Positions 1-6,343 of a stretch of DNA of 7,274 nucleotides are shown one piece after another. The notes under the pieces are model-generated. The model made no database searches and was not told the DNA's origin. It saw nothing but the letters and a program-made list of their open reading frames with translations. A program made the position numbers and the translations under genes. Numbering within the stretch: the stretch's first letter is position 1; each line of letters begins with the position of its first letter. Origin of the DNA: an uncultured Muribaculaceae bacterium (GTDB lineage: Bacteria > Bacteroidota > Bacteroidia > Bacteroidales > Muribaculaceae); NCBI GenBank assembly GCA_910588245.1, contig CAJUQP010000072.1, forward strand, positions 1-7,274, given 5' to 3'.

Positions 1-69
1 TATTACCCTTCGCAAACTCACTTCCGTTAACAATCGTTTTTAAACAACCTCTAAATGCAAAAATCGTGC

Positions 70-105
70 ATTTTAACATTTAAAACGTTTGATTTTAACA
101 TTTAA
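70..105. repeat. Two 14-bp direct repeats upstream of a promoter
   Basis: ATTTTAACATTTAA occurs exactly at 70-83 and again at 92-105, start to start 22 bp, about two helical turns. The second copy ends just before the putative -33 element at 107, and the core TTTAACA recurs at 107-113. This phased arrangement on one DNA face is what a dimeric regulator site next to a promoter would look like. The stretch is very AT-rich, so partial matches by chance are easy, but a 14/14 match is less so. No regulator can be named. Confidence 0.4.
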
Positions 106-106
106 G

Positions 107-140
107 TTTAACAACAAATTGTTTTTATGACTAATTTTGC
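107..140 (+). promoter_or_regulatory. Bacteroides-type promoter for the putative RNA
   Basis: TAATTTTGC at 132-140 fits the Bacteroidota -7 consensus TAnnTTTG. TTTA at 107-110 fits three of four bases of the -33 element TTTG, with a 21-bp spacer that lies in the usual range. Transcription would start at about 145-148, right at the base of the first hairpin of the structured region downstream. No plus-strand gene follows in the window. The match is good but rests on consensus alone. Confidence 0.45.
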
Positions 141-146
141 AATAGA

Positions 147-432
147 TACTCCCCCAGATGCAAGCTGGAGGAGTGTTACCCAGAATTCAAGATTATTCTG
201 AGGTACCTACAAATACAAGTTGACAACTGCTTATAAAAGCGATTACGTCATTACAAAGGTTGTGAAACCATAGAATAAATTGCTTTTTACGAAACATTGG
301 CAGCCTTCTTGTGAAAGAAGCAGTCTGTCTCCGGGATTGATACCTCGGAGATTCGTTTCACAGATTAATACTTGAATTTTGGTTATGGAGGGATGATGCC
401 TTTGTGAAATGGCACCGTCCCTTTCCTTATAA
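147..432 (+). ncRNA. Candidate free-standing structured RNA
   Basis: This stretch has no convincing ORF but contains a regular series of hairpins just after a promoter-like site. Hairpin 1: arms 149-157 and 165-173 (8 of 9 pairs, loop 158-164). Hairpin 2: CAGAAT 181-186 with ATTCTG 195-200, extended by ACC/GGT around a bulged A. A long-range 8-bp helix, TGTGAAAC 261-268 with GTTTCACA 355-362, encloses two more hairpins: CTTCTT 305-310 with AAGAAG 315-320 closed by a GTGA (GNRA) loop, and TCTCCG 328-333 with CGGAGA 346-351. A last hairpin pairs 389-400 with 411-422 (11 of 12, one G-U) and can again close on GTGA (404-407). The plus strand has no gene downstream; the kinase converges from the other side. 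It is therefore better explained as a stand-alone RNA than as a leader. It could be a 6S-like or other housekeeping RNA or an sRNA; I do not recognise the class. The 3' end is a guess. Confidence 0.42.
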
Positions 433-433
433 T
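384..433. terminator. Strong hairpin, possible transcript end
   Basis: The arms AGGGATGATGCC (389-400) and GGCACCGTCCCT (411-422) pair at 11 of 12 positions, and TTAT at 383-386 can meet ATAA at 429-432. It is a plausible 3' end for the putative plus-strand RNA and could also stop readthrough from the kinase gene on the other strand. There is no run of T after it on either strand, so classical intrinsic termination is uncertain. Confidence 0.3.
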
Positions 434-434
434 A

Positions 435-611
435 GTTGAGGGTTGAGGGTTCAGAGTTGAGAGTTGAGGGTGAAAAGAGGGGTAAGGGTTAAAGAGGGAG
501 AGGTAATAGAATTAATATAAGTCATTGAGCCGGATGGCATTACCGTGCTGCGGCTGAAAGCCGTAGTCTCCCCCGATCTTCCTTCTCAACCCTCAACCCT
601 AAACTCTCAAC
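435..611. repeat. Inverted GTTGAGG heptamer arrays around a small core
   Basis: The left array is five in-phase 7-bp units at 435-469 (GTTGAGG, GTTGAGG, GTTCAGA, GTTGAGA, GTTGAGG). The right array is four units of the opposite orientation at 584-611 (TCTCAAC, CCTCAAC, CCTAAAC, TCTCAAC). The arrays can pair with each other across a core of about 115 bp. The core holds a compact hairpin at 548-566 (CGGCT-GAA-AGCCG plus flanking pairs). The right array runs into the end of the histidine kinase gene and supplies its TGA stop. In a minus-strand transcript the paired arrays would make a large stem just after the stop, so the cassette may serve as a transcript end. The layout resembles the 3262-3720 cassette although the heptamer sequence differs. 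Confidence 0.75.
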
Positions 612-1902
612 CCAAACCTGGGAATACGACTGAAAAGCGCGTCAGCCCGTCGGGATCGGTGCGCAGGGAGAACTCGCAATGATGCTTGTGGAGAACATCG
701 CTCACAAAGAGAAGGCCCAGCCCACGTCCATCGGCCTTTGTCGAGAAAAAGGGGGCGAACAGTTTTCCCTGCGTGGTCCTGTCTATACCGGCGCCGTTGT
801 CGGCTACTGTGAAACCACACGGTGATGCCTCAACCGAGATGACCACATCCCCGTCATGGCCGATACTCTCCACGGCATTCTTCACCAGATTGATCAGCAC
901 CTGCTCCATAAGCACCTGATCGAGCATGACCTCCACCGGCCGCTCCGATGGTCTGAACACAAATCTTATGCCACATCCGGCACACATAGACTCGAGAAGA
1001 CTCAGCGAATCCCCTACAAACACGTTGAGGTCCGTGAGCACCGTCACAGCCTCAGGTATCTTCACCATATCGGCGAAGGAAGTTATGAAAGAGCTCATCG
1101 TCCGGCAGCGTGACAGACATACATCGAGCGCCTCACGATGCTCCACGCTGTCAGAGGTCATCTTGATAGAGTCGAGTATCGAGGCCACTCCTCCCATGGA
1201 ATTGTTGACTTCATGCGACATCATGCGGATCACCTTCTCATAAGCCCTCTTCTCGGCCTTCACCACCTCATAGGTGAGATGGTCGATAAGCAGGAAAGGG
1301 TGCGCCACGCCTTTGTCCATGAACGTCAGACGCGAGCAGTGGTAGATCTTCGAGTCCCCGAGCCTGACAGTCTCCCCCTTCCCGGGTGGAAGTGCCAGAA
1401 GGGCCTCGGCAAGAGCACTCCCCAGATCCTCCAGTCTTCTTCCGTTCAGGCTTTTACCCGGTGCCTCACCCATAAACCTCACGGCCGCCGGATTGGCTCT
1501 GACTATTCTGTCGCCCATACCTAAGATCACGATTCCCATGGGAGAGGAATCTATCAGGAGATCAAGGAAATGGTTCTGCTCCCGCAGATGCAATTCCTCA
1601 TCCTTTAGCCGGGCCATCATTTCGTTGAACATGAACACTATCCTGTCGGCCTCATGCTGTCCCACAGGTTTCAGCCGGCTGCTCAGATCATGCTTATAGA
1701 GCGAGTCGATATTGCCCGATATGGTGTCGAGCGGCCTCACCAGTCTCACATAAAAGACGTAGAGCATGATGAGACACAGAATCAATACCCCTTCGGAGAT
1801 ATAGAAAGCAGGCCCTTGCATATCAAGGGTATGATATATCAGTGAGCCTGAGGCTGCGGTCAGCAGCAGCCCCAACACGATAAAGAGCCAGTTGCGTCTC
1901 AT
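607..1902 (-). CDS. Membrane sensor histidine kinase (HAMP-PAS-HisKA-HATPase)
   Basis: This 431-residue protein is the sensor of the two-component pair; it should autophosphorylate and pass the phosphate to the adjacent response regulator. Two helices (about residues 4-25 and 34-55) are joined by only some ten external residues, so there is no periplasmic sensor domain. A HAMP linker (about 54-108) and a PAS domain (about 109-215) follow. The catalytic core is complete: H-box with phospho-acceptor His230 in SHEVNNSMGG, N-box around Asn342 (NLVKNAVES), G1 DNGAGI (368-373), F-box FAPFFSTK (382-389) and G2 GRGLGL (392-397). The ATG overlaps the regulator's TGA (ATGA), which fixes the start and implies translational coupling. 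The order of domains fits NtrB-like kinases that partner sigma-54 activators. The stimulus is unknown; with such a short loop it may lie in the membrane, the cytoplasm (PAS) or come from the nearby ABC transporter. The last codons fall inside a heptamer repeat array. Confidence 0.95.
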   Translation of the reverse strand: MRRNWLFIVLGLLLTAASGSLIYHTLDMQGPAFYISEGVLILCLIMLYVFYVRLVRPLDTISGNIDSLYKHDLSSRLKPVGQHEADRIVFMFNEMMARLKDEELHLREQNHFLDLLIDSSPMGIVILGMGDRIVRANPAAVRFMGEAPGKSLNGRRLEDLGSALAEALLALPPGKGETVRLGDSKIYHCSRLTFMDKGVAHPFLLIDHLTYEVVKAEKRAYEKVIRMMSHEVNNSMGGVASILDSIKMTSDSVEHREALDVCLSRCRTMSSFITSFADMVKIPEAVTVLTDLNVFVGDSLSLLESMCAGCGIRFVFRPSERPVEVMLDQVLMEQVLINLVKNAVESIGHDGDVVISVEASPCGFTVADNGAGIDRTTQGKLFAPFFSTKADGRGLGLLFVSDVLHKHHCEFSLRTDPDGLTRFSVVFPGLG

Positions 1903-3230
1903 GTCGTCAATCCGTATTTCTCGATGCGCCGGTAGAGCGACTGGCGCGATATGCCGAGAGCCTCCGCCGCCAGCGACACATTTCCGCCGCAGCGCCGCAA
2001 TGCCAGCTTGATCGCGTTCAGCTCAATCTCATCGAGGCTCGATCCTATGGGAAGTGTCTCCATGGAATTTCCCGACAGTGTGGCGGCGTTGGCAAAATCA
2101 GTCGTGTCAAGGCATTCCCCTCCCGACATCAACAAGGTACGTTCCACAAGATTCTTGAGCTCGCGGATATTGCCGGGATAGGGGAGACGGCCAAGATAGG
2201 AGAGGGCTTCGGGAGTGATGCGGGGCACCGCGCAGCCGTTGTCACGGCAGAACCGGGCGGCGAAATGCCTCACAAGGGCCGGGATGTCGCCGGGACGTTC
2301 TCGTAATGGGGGAAGAGTGACGGTGATAAGGTTTATACGATAGAAAAGATCCTCGCGGAAAGTGCCTTGCCTCACCATCTCGGAGAGGTCGGCGTTGGTG
2401 GCGCACACCACCCTTATGTCGACTTTCCTCGGACGGCTCTCACCAAGCACCTCGAAAGTGTGTTCCTGAAGCACCCTGAGCAGCTTCACCTGAGAATTAA
2501 GGTCGAGCTCTCCGATCTCGTCAAGGAAGATCGTGCCCTTGTCGGCCACGGAGAAGCGTCCCTCGCGGTCAGCGATGGCTCCTGTGAAAGCCCCTTTCCT
2601 ATGGCCGAACATCTCGCTCTCGAAAAGGGAGCGGGAAATACCACCGAGGTTCACCTTCACAAACGGCGCCTTGCGGCGCTGGCTGTTGATGTGCAGGGTC
2701 TCGGCCACGAGCTCCTTCCCCGTGCCGTTCTCCCCCATTATCAGGACAGGAGCGTTTGTCGCGGCAATCCTCTCCACGGTGTCGAGCACCTGCCTGAGCG
2801 CCTGACTGTCGCCTATGATGCGCGAACGGTCGAAAGAGGATGGTGAAGTCTTCTCCTGTACATCCGACAAAGCCAGAACGGCCTTGATCCTCTCCAGCAG
2901 GATACGGTTGTCCCAGGGCTTCGTTATGAAGTCCACCGCACCCGATTTCACACCCTCCACGGCAAGCGGTATGCTCCCCCAGGCTGTCATGAGTATCACC
3001 GGCGTTTCCGGCTGAAACACTTTTATCTGCTTCAGAAGCGTCAGACCCTCGTTGCCCGAGGTTGAGTGTGTGAAATTCATATCAAGAAGCACGAGCTGCG
3101 GTTTCACCGCGCGCACCACGTCGATCGCCTCCGAGGGAGAGGCGACAGCCTTCACCTCATGGCCGCTGTGGCGCAGCAGCATCGTGAGCGAGACCCGTAT
3201 CGCATTGTCGTCGTCAACAATCAATATCAT
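1899..3230 (-). CDS. NtrC-family sigma-54-dependent response regulator
   Basis: This 443-residue protein should activate transcription by sigma-54 RNA polymerase when phosphorylated. The receiver domain (1-120) has the acidic pair Asp6/Asp7, phospho-acceptor Asp50, Thr82 and Lys104. After Asp50 the usual DxxMP motif is replaced by DMNF and a longer loop. The AAA+ domain (about 135-365) has Walker A GENGTGKE (166-173), the GAFTGA loop (213-218) that contacts sigma-54, Walker B IFLDEIG (234-240) and the conserved FREDLFYRIN segment (291-300). A Fis-type helix-turn-helix closes the protein (about 414-438, NVSLAAEALGISRQSLYRRI). The start is secure because the receiver's first strand begins at residue 2. 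The kinase gene follows with a 4-bp overlap. The likely target is the ABC operon control region (7081-7166), an inference from the sigma-54-like site there. Length and motifs are those of a complete, active family member. Confidence 0.96.
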   Translation of the reverse strand: MILIVDDDNAIRVSLTMLLRHSGHEVKAVASPSEAIDVVRAVKPQLVLLDMNFTHSTSGNEGLTLLKQIKVFQPETPVILMTAWGSIPLAVEGVKSGAVDFITKPWDNRILLERIKAVLALSDVQEKTSPSSFDRSRIIGDSQALRQVLDTVERIAATNAPVLIMGENGTGKELVAETLHINSQRRKAPFVKVNLGGISRSLFESEMFGHRKGAFTGAIADREGRFSVADKGTIFLDEIGELDLNSQVKLLRVLQEHTFEVLGESRPRKVDIRVVCATNADLSEMVRQGTFREDLFYRINLITVTLPPLRERPGDIPALVRHFAARFCRDNGCAVPRITPEALSYLGRLPYPGNIRELKNLVERTLLMSGGECLDTTDFANAATLSGNSMETLPIGSSLDEIELNAIKLALRRCGGNVSLAAEALGISRQSLYRRIEKYGLTT

Positions 3231-3234
3231 GCCT

Positions 3235-3265
3235 CAAAATTAATCAAAACTTTCTTCATATCAAT
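3235..3265 (-). promoter_or_regulatory. Bacteroides-type promoter candidate for the regulator-kinase pair
   Basis: On the minus strand TAATTTTG (3242-3235) matches the -7 consensus TAnnTTTG perfectly. ATTG (3265-3262) matches three of four bases of the -33 element, with a 19-bp spacer. The -7 element ends only four bases before the ATG at 3230, so the start of transcription would fall at or next to the start codon and the mRNA would be essentially leaderless. AT-rich surroundings make chance matches possible, and a promoter further upstream in the cassette is the alternative. Confidence 0.35.
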
Positions 3266-3373
3266 GCACAAGTCATAATTCATAATGCATGATCTTCCTC
3301 TCAATTCACAATTCACCATGCATAATGCATTATGCATGATTTATAATTCAATAATTTATAATCATTACGCTCG
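3262..3373. repeat. Left arm of the AT-rich heptamer cassette
   Basis: Degenerate 7-bp units (minus-strand forms such as ATGCATA, ATGCATT, ATGCATG, GTGAATT, GTGAATT) run through about 3262-3340. The inner end, 3345-3373, is one half of an imperfect inverted repeat whose other half is 3592-3620, with 27 of 29 positions complementary. The array borders directly on the response regulator promoter region. The units are more decayed than those of the right arm. Confidence 0.65.
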
Positions 3374-3509
3374 CGACTTAACGTGCTCCCGGGAAGCCGG
3401 AATCATGACCTTCAGAGACCCGGCCTGTTATCAGATACAAAGGCTCAGCCGGGGTTTTGCGCGACACCCTGAAGATCATACGCCGCGTATGGCCAGGCAC
3501 AAGTCATAA
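3266..3509. repeat. 13-bp direct repeat pair spanning the left arm and core
   Basis: GCACAAGTCATAA is present exactly at 3266-3278 and 3497-3509, start to start 231 bp. One copy lies next to the regulator promoter candidate, the other inside the sigma-54-like element in the core. It may be a shared protein site, a duplication made when the cassette formed, or coincidence. Confidence 0.35.
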
Positions 3510-3591
3510 GCCAATACTTTATCCCTTATAAACCGAGAACTAACCGGCCACACGCAGAGAATAATCCCCATGCCGGGAACCTGTCAAGCCA
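3374..3591. other. Structured 218-bp core of the heptamer cassette
   Basis: The core has higher GC than its flanks and holds no convincing ORF. It contains nested inverted repeats: ATGACCTTCAG (3405-3415) with CTGAAGATCAT (3469-3479), 10 of 11 pairs; CCCGGC (3419-3424) with GCCGGG (3448-3453); a small hairpin around TGTTATCAGATACA (3426-3439); and a 15-bp palindrome CATACG-CCG-CGTATG (3477-3491). Such nesting suggests an RNA or a small non-autonomous mobile element rather than decayed coding sequence. It sits between the transporter operon and the two-component genes, so on the minus strand it could act as attenuator, terminator or leader. I do not recognise it as a known family. Confidence 0.4.
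3499..3513 (-). promoter_or_regulatory. Weak sigma-54-like element in the cassette core
   Basis: On the minus strand TGGCTTATGACTTGT shows TGG at -26 to -24 and TTGT at the -12 position, giving GG-N10-GT where the consensus has GG-N10-GC. Transcription would begin near 3487 and read toward the response regulator with a leader of about 257 nt. The -24 element matches only TGGC, so chance is a serious alternative. No copy of the TGTCCG palindrome is seen nearby. Confidence 0.2.
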
Positions 3592-3720
3592 CGAGCTTAA
3601 TGATTATAAATTATTAAATTACCGTATTATAAATTATTGAATTACAAATTACCGCATTATGAATTATGCATTATGAACTATGAATTATGCATTATGAACT
3701 ATGCATTATGAACTATGCAT
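3592..3720. repeat. Right arm: inverted repeat plus long heptamer array
   Basis: Positions 3592-3620 are the partner of 3345-3373. A 7-bp reading phase then runs from about 3602 to 3720 (17 units). The last nine units, 3657-3719, are nearly clean and alternate TTATGAA, TTATGCA, CTATGAA and CTATGCA. The array stops 11 bp from the stop codon of the second permease gene (3731). Its orientation is opposite to that of the left arm, so the two could form a long stem in RNA or single-stranded DNA. Confidence 0.75.
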
Positions 3721-3730
3721 CGCCGAAAGG

Positions 3731-4984
3731 TTATTCATCTCTAAGCGCCACCGCAGGATCTATCTTCATGGCCCTCCATGCCGGAATAGAGATGCCGAGG
3801 GCGATCATAAGGGCGATCAGCAGATAGGTGACGCCTCCGCAAATAAGAAGTCTCCCCCATTCGAGATATTCCCCTTCATAGTATTGGTTGAGCTCGGCAT
3901 GGGCTATGTTGAGGTCGGCGAGAAGCGCTACGGGAGTGGCGATCGTGAGAAGCACAAGACCCTCGCTTATGAGCAGCCTGAATATATCTCCCTTCGTAGC
4001 CCCGCTCACCAGACGGATGGCTATGTCGCGCGAACGCTGACGTGTGCGGAACCAGAAAGTGCCCAACAATCCGAGGAATATATTGACCAATAGGAAACCT
4101 ATGATGAAGATCATATTGCGTATCTGGGTCTTCGTGCCGTACTGGTGGGCCTCGCGGATATCGTCGAACGACTCTACATCGGTGATGAAGAGGTTGCCCG
4201 AGCGTAGCTGCGAATCGGCGTCGGCCATGATCGACTCGATGAATCCCTCATCCATATTCCCCTTGACCCTGACGGAGAATTCACCCCCCACATTGAAATA
4301 CGAACGCGGTATGCCCGTGACCACCGTCCGGTTTATCTGTCCCTGCATGTAGTCGTTGTAACGTACGGGCACAATCGAGGCGCCTACCCTCACCGGATTG
4401 GCGGTGTCCATGTCGAGCACTATCCTGCGCCCCACATACTCGGTCATCGGCCTCGGATTGTCGGTGCTGAAGTGCAGCAGGTTGTCGCTCACAAGCACCT
4501 CTCCTCGCTTCAGGATCTCGCTGAGTTCTTCCGGAGTCTCCCCCTTCATCCCTCTCCAGCGGAACACCTTTGGGAAATCGGGCGAAACGCGACGATGTAT
4601 CACGTACCCCTCCGACAATATAGAGTCCACCAGATACCGCACTCCCGAATTGCTGCCGTTGTAGGGGGTGGAATTCATGGAGAGAGCGGCCGATTCCACC
4701 TCCGGACGCATTTCTATGCGGCGCCGCAGCTCCTCGTAGTCCTGATATAGTTTCTCCCCTTTCCGGTCGGGATCATAGTCGGGATGATTCTCCAGAAGTT
4801 CTCCCGTGGAGATACGGTAGCAATGGCTGATATCGAATCCGCGCGGCTGATTGTAGACGGAGCCTGTCACAAACAGATAGTCGACAATATACCAAAGCAC
4901 GACGCTTATGACCGCCAGCTCCACCACCAGCCAGATGTTGGAACGCCATTCATTCTTAACCTGTTTTATCAATTTCTGATCCAT
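3731..4984 (-). CDS. ABC transporter permease 2, FtsX/MacB type
   Basis: This 417-residue inner-membrane protein is one of the two permeases of the ABC system. One helix near the N-terminus (about 17-38) is followed by a large extracytoplasmic domain of some 250 residues (40-288). Three further helices follow (about 290-312, 336-357, 379-399). Between helices 2 and 3 lies the FtsX-family cytoplasmic motif RSRDIAIRLVSGATKGDI (about 317-334), and the end reads SIPAWRAMKIDPAVALRDE, the usual C-terminal signature. The start at 4984 gives a short cytoplasmic lead before helix 1. An in-frame ATG at 5518 would add 178 residues lying antisense-free but out of frame over permease 1, and these look like low-complexity shadow sequence. 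It follows permease 1 by 23 bp. MacB-like systems do not translocate through the membrane but move energy to the periplasm to expel or extract molecules; the substrate here is unknown. Confidence 0.92.
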   Translation of the reverse strand: MDQKLIKQVKNEWRSNIWLVVELAVISVVLWYIVDYLFVTGSVYNQPRGFDISHCYRISTGELLENHPDYDPDRKGEKLYQDYEELRRRIEMRPEVESAALSMNSTPYNGSNSGVRYLVDSILSEGYVIHRRVSPDFPKVFRWRGMKGETPEELSEILKRGEVLVSDNLLHFSTDNPRPMTEYVGRRIVLDMDTANPVRVGASIVPVRYNDYMQGQINRTVVTGIPRSYFNVGGEFSVRVKGNMDEGFIESIMADADSQLRSGNLFITDVESFDDIREAHQYGTKTQIRNMIFIIGFLLVNIFLGLLGTFWFRTRQRSRDIAIRLVSGATKGDIFRLLISEGLVLLTIATPVALLADLNIAHAELNQYYEGEYLEWGRLLICGGVTYLLIALMIALGISIPAWRAMKIDPAVALRDE

Positions 4985-5007
4985 GTCTGCTGTAATGTTT
5001 AATGTTA

Positions 5008-6309
5008 TCACTGACGGCCCTTGAGTGCGTTGACCACATCCGTGCGCGATGCCCTCCAGGCCGGGATGCCGGTGCTCAGCACATTCAGCACGAAGCAGAA
5101 GAGCAACGCCCAGAAGAACGTCGACGGGCTCAGAAGTACGGAAAGGTCGATTGTCGGCTCGGCCGAAAAATAGGGATTGGCGAAAAGAAATGAACTGAAA
5201 AGATAGGCGAAAGCGGCGCTCAGAAGCCAGCCTATCATGCCGGCCACGACCGTCACCACAAGGTTCTCCCAGAGTATCTGGCAAAAAAGCGTCACGCGGC
5301 GCGCTCCGAAAGCGCGACGGACTCCTATCTCTTCCGTGCGCTGGCGCAGACGGCTCTCGGTCATGCCGTTCATGTTCATGGCCGGCACGATCAGGAGAAT
5401 GAGATAGACGATGAGACGCTGACGGCGCGCCCCTTCCAGATCCGGCTCGAGATTGGCGCTTCTTGTGACGGAGTCTTTCTCCTGTGTGTACGGGCGGTTG
5501 CGCGTGATGAATTTCCAACCCTCGCTGCGCATCCCTTTGTTCATCTCCTCCACGCGCTTCTCATATTCGCTACGGATAGCGTCGAAATCATCCTTCGAGC
5601 GGGCAAGCAGAGTCACCGCGCAGTTTCCCATCCATCCGTTCATCCAGGAAGACCTGAACGCGGGAGTAGTGCTCAGGGGGAGCCACATCTCGGCATAGGC
5701 ATGGTCGGCAAGAGTCGACACATCCTTCACCACCCCGGCCACACGGTAGGGGCGATAGTTGAGTGTGAACGTCTGCCCGACAACATCCGTCGACCCGAAT
5801 ATGCGGCGCGCCGAGGATGCGCTAAGCACCGCCAGAGGGGCGGCCGACTCGAAATCGGCCTGAGTATATGGCTTTCCGGAAATGAAAGTGAAATCAAACA
5901 CTTTCCAGAAATTCGCGTCGGTGCCCAGACCCGTCAACCCGACCGAAGGACGCCCCGCCACCACGGCCACGCCGCTCGAAGGCGAGGCTGTATAGATCGT
6001 CACGGCCTCCGGTGTCTTGAGTCGTCCGAATTGCTCCATGGCGGTCGCGTAACTTATGGCGCCGTTGTTTTCATAAAAATTGTCTGATGCCGGCTTGTCG
6101 TCGAGATTCGAGGTCATGCTTCCGGCATCGGCATGAAGGAAACGGTCGCGGTTGCTCTCGGGAGCGAAAGGCACCACCTTCACGTCCTGGATCATCACCA
6201 CCACCATGATCAGGAAGATCGACAGGGCTGTGCCCGTGATGGCTACCACGCTAAGCATCCGCTGCGAGCGCAGCTGGGCGAACGTCTGCCGTGTTATGTC
6301 GAGTATCAT
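5008..6309 (-). CDS. ABC transporter permease 1, FtsX/MacB type
   Basis: This 433-residue inner-membrane protein has the same plan as permease 2 but a clearly different sequence, suggesting that the two form a heterodimer. Helix 1 spans about residues 18-40. The extracytoplasmic MacB-like domain covers about 41-297 and includes the typical stretches NFWKVFDFTFISGKPYT and VLSASSARRIFG. Helices 2-4 lie at about 298-315, 344-372 and 398-414. The conserved cytoplasmic motif RTEEIGVRRAFGARRV (324-339) and the end IPAWRASRTDVVNALKG (415-431) mark the FtsX family. It starts 34 bp after the ATPase gene. Helix 2 contains PAMNMNGM, whose Pro-Ala-x-Asn pattern is common in MacB relatives from Bacteroidota. 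It could act in drug, peptide or lipoprotein export; context cannot decide. Confidence 0.93.
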   Translation of the reverse strand: MILDITRQTFAQLRSQRMLSVVAITGTALSIFLIMVVVMIQDVKVVPFAPESNRDRFLHADAGSMTSNLDDKPASDNFYENNGAISYATAMEQFGRLKTPEAVTIYTASPSSGVAVVAGRPSVGLTGLGTDANFWKVFDFTFISGKPYTQADFESAAPLAVLSASSARRIFGSTDVVGQTFTLNYRPYRVAGVVKDVSTLADHAYAEMWLPLSTTPAFRSSWMNGWMGNCAVTLLARSKDDFDAIRSEYEKRVEEMNKGMRSEGWKFITRNRPYTQEKDSVTRSANLEPDLEGARRQRLIVYLILLIVPAMNMNGMTESRLRQRTEEIGVRRAFGARRVTLFCQILWENLVVTVVAGMIGWLLSAAFAYLFSSFLFANPYFSAEPTIDLSVLLSPSTFFWALLFCFVLNVLSTGIPAWRASRTDVVNALKGRQ

Positions 6310-6343
6310 ATACTGTCGCTGTTTAATTGTAAGGAATCGGTCT

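Noticed and set aside
158..223. 21-codon ORF starting in the loop of the first hairpin
   Set aside because: It is short, has no ribosome-binding context, and lies in a region better explained by RNA structure; it could be a leader peptide but nothing follows it on the plus strand.
410..424. TGGCAC on the plus strand as a sigma-54 promoter
   Set aside because: The -12 position reads CTTT without GC, and the motif is part of the 3' arm of a strong hairpin; no plus-strand gene follows.
2367..2846. 159-codon plus-strand ORF
   Set aside because: It is antisense to the conserved AAA+ domain of the response regulator; composition is that of a shadow frame.
3262..3720. CRISPR array
   Set aside because: Units are 7 bp and contiguous, with no spacers of regular length and no cas genes.
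3701..4093. 130-codon plus-strand ORF
   Set aside because: It lies antisense to permease 2 and starts inside the heptamer array; no family features.
4985..5518. 178-codon in-frame extension upstream of permease 2
   Set aside because: It overlaps permease 1 in another frame, is rich in Arg/His/Pro without domain character, and the family start with helix 1 is at 4984.
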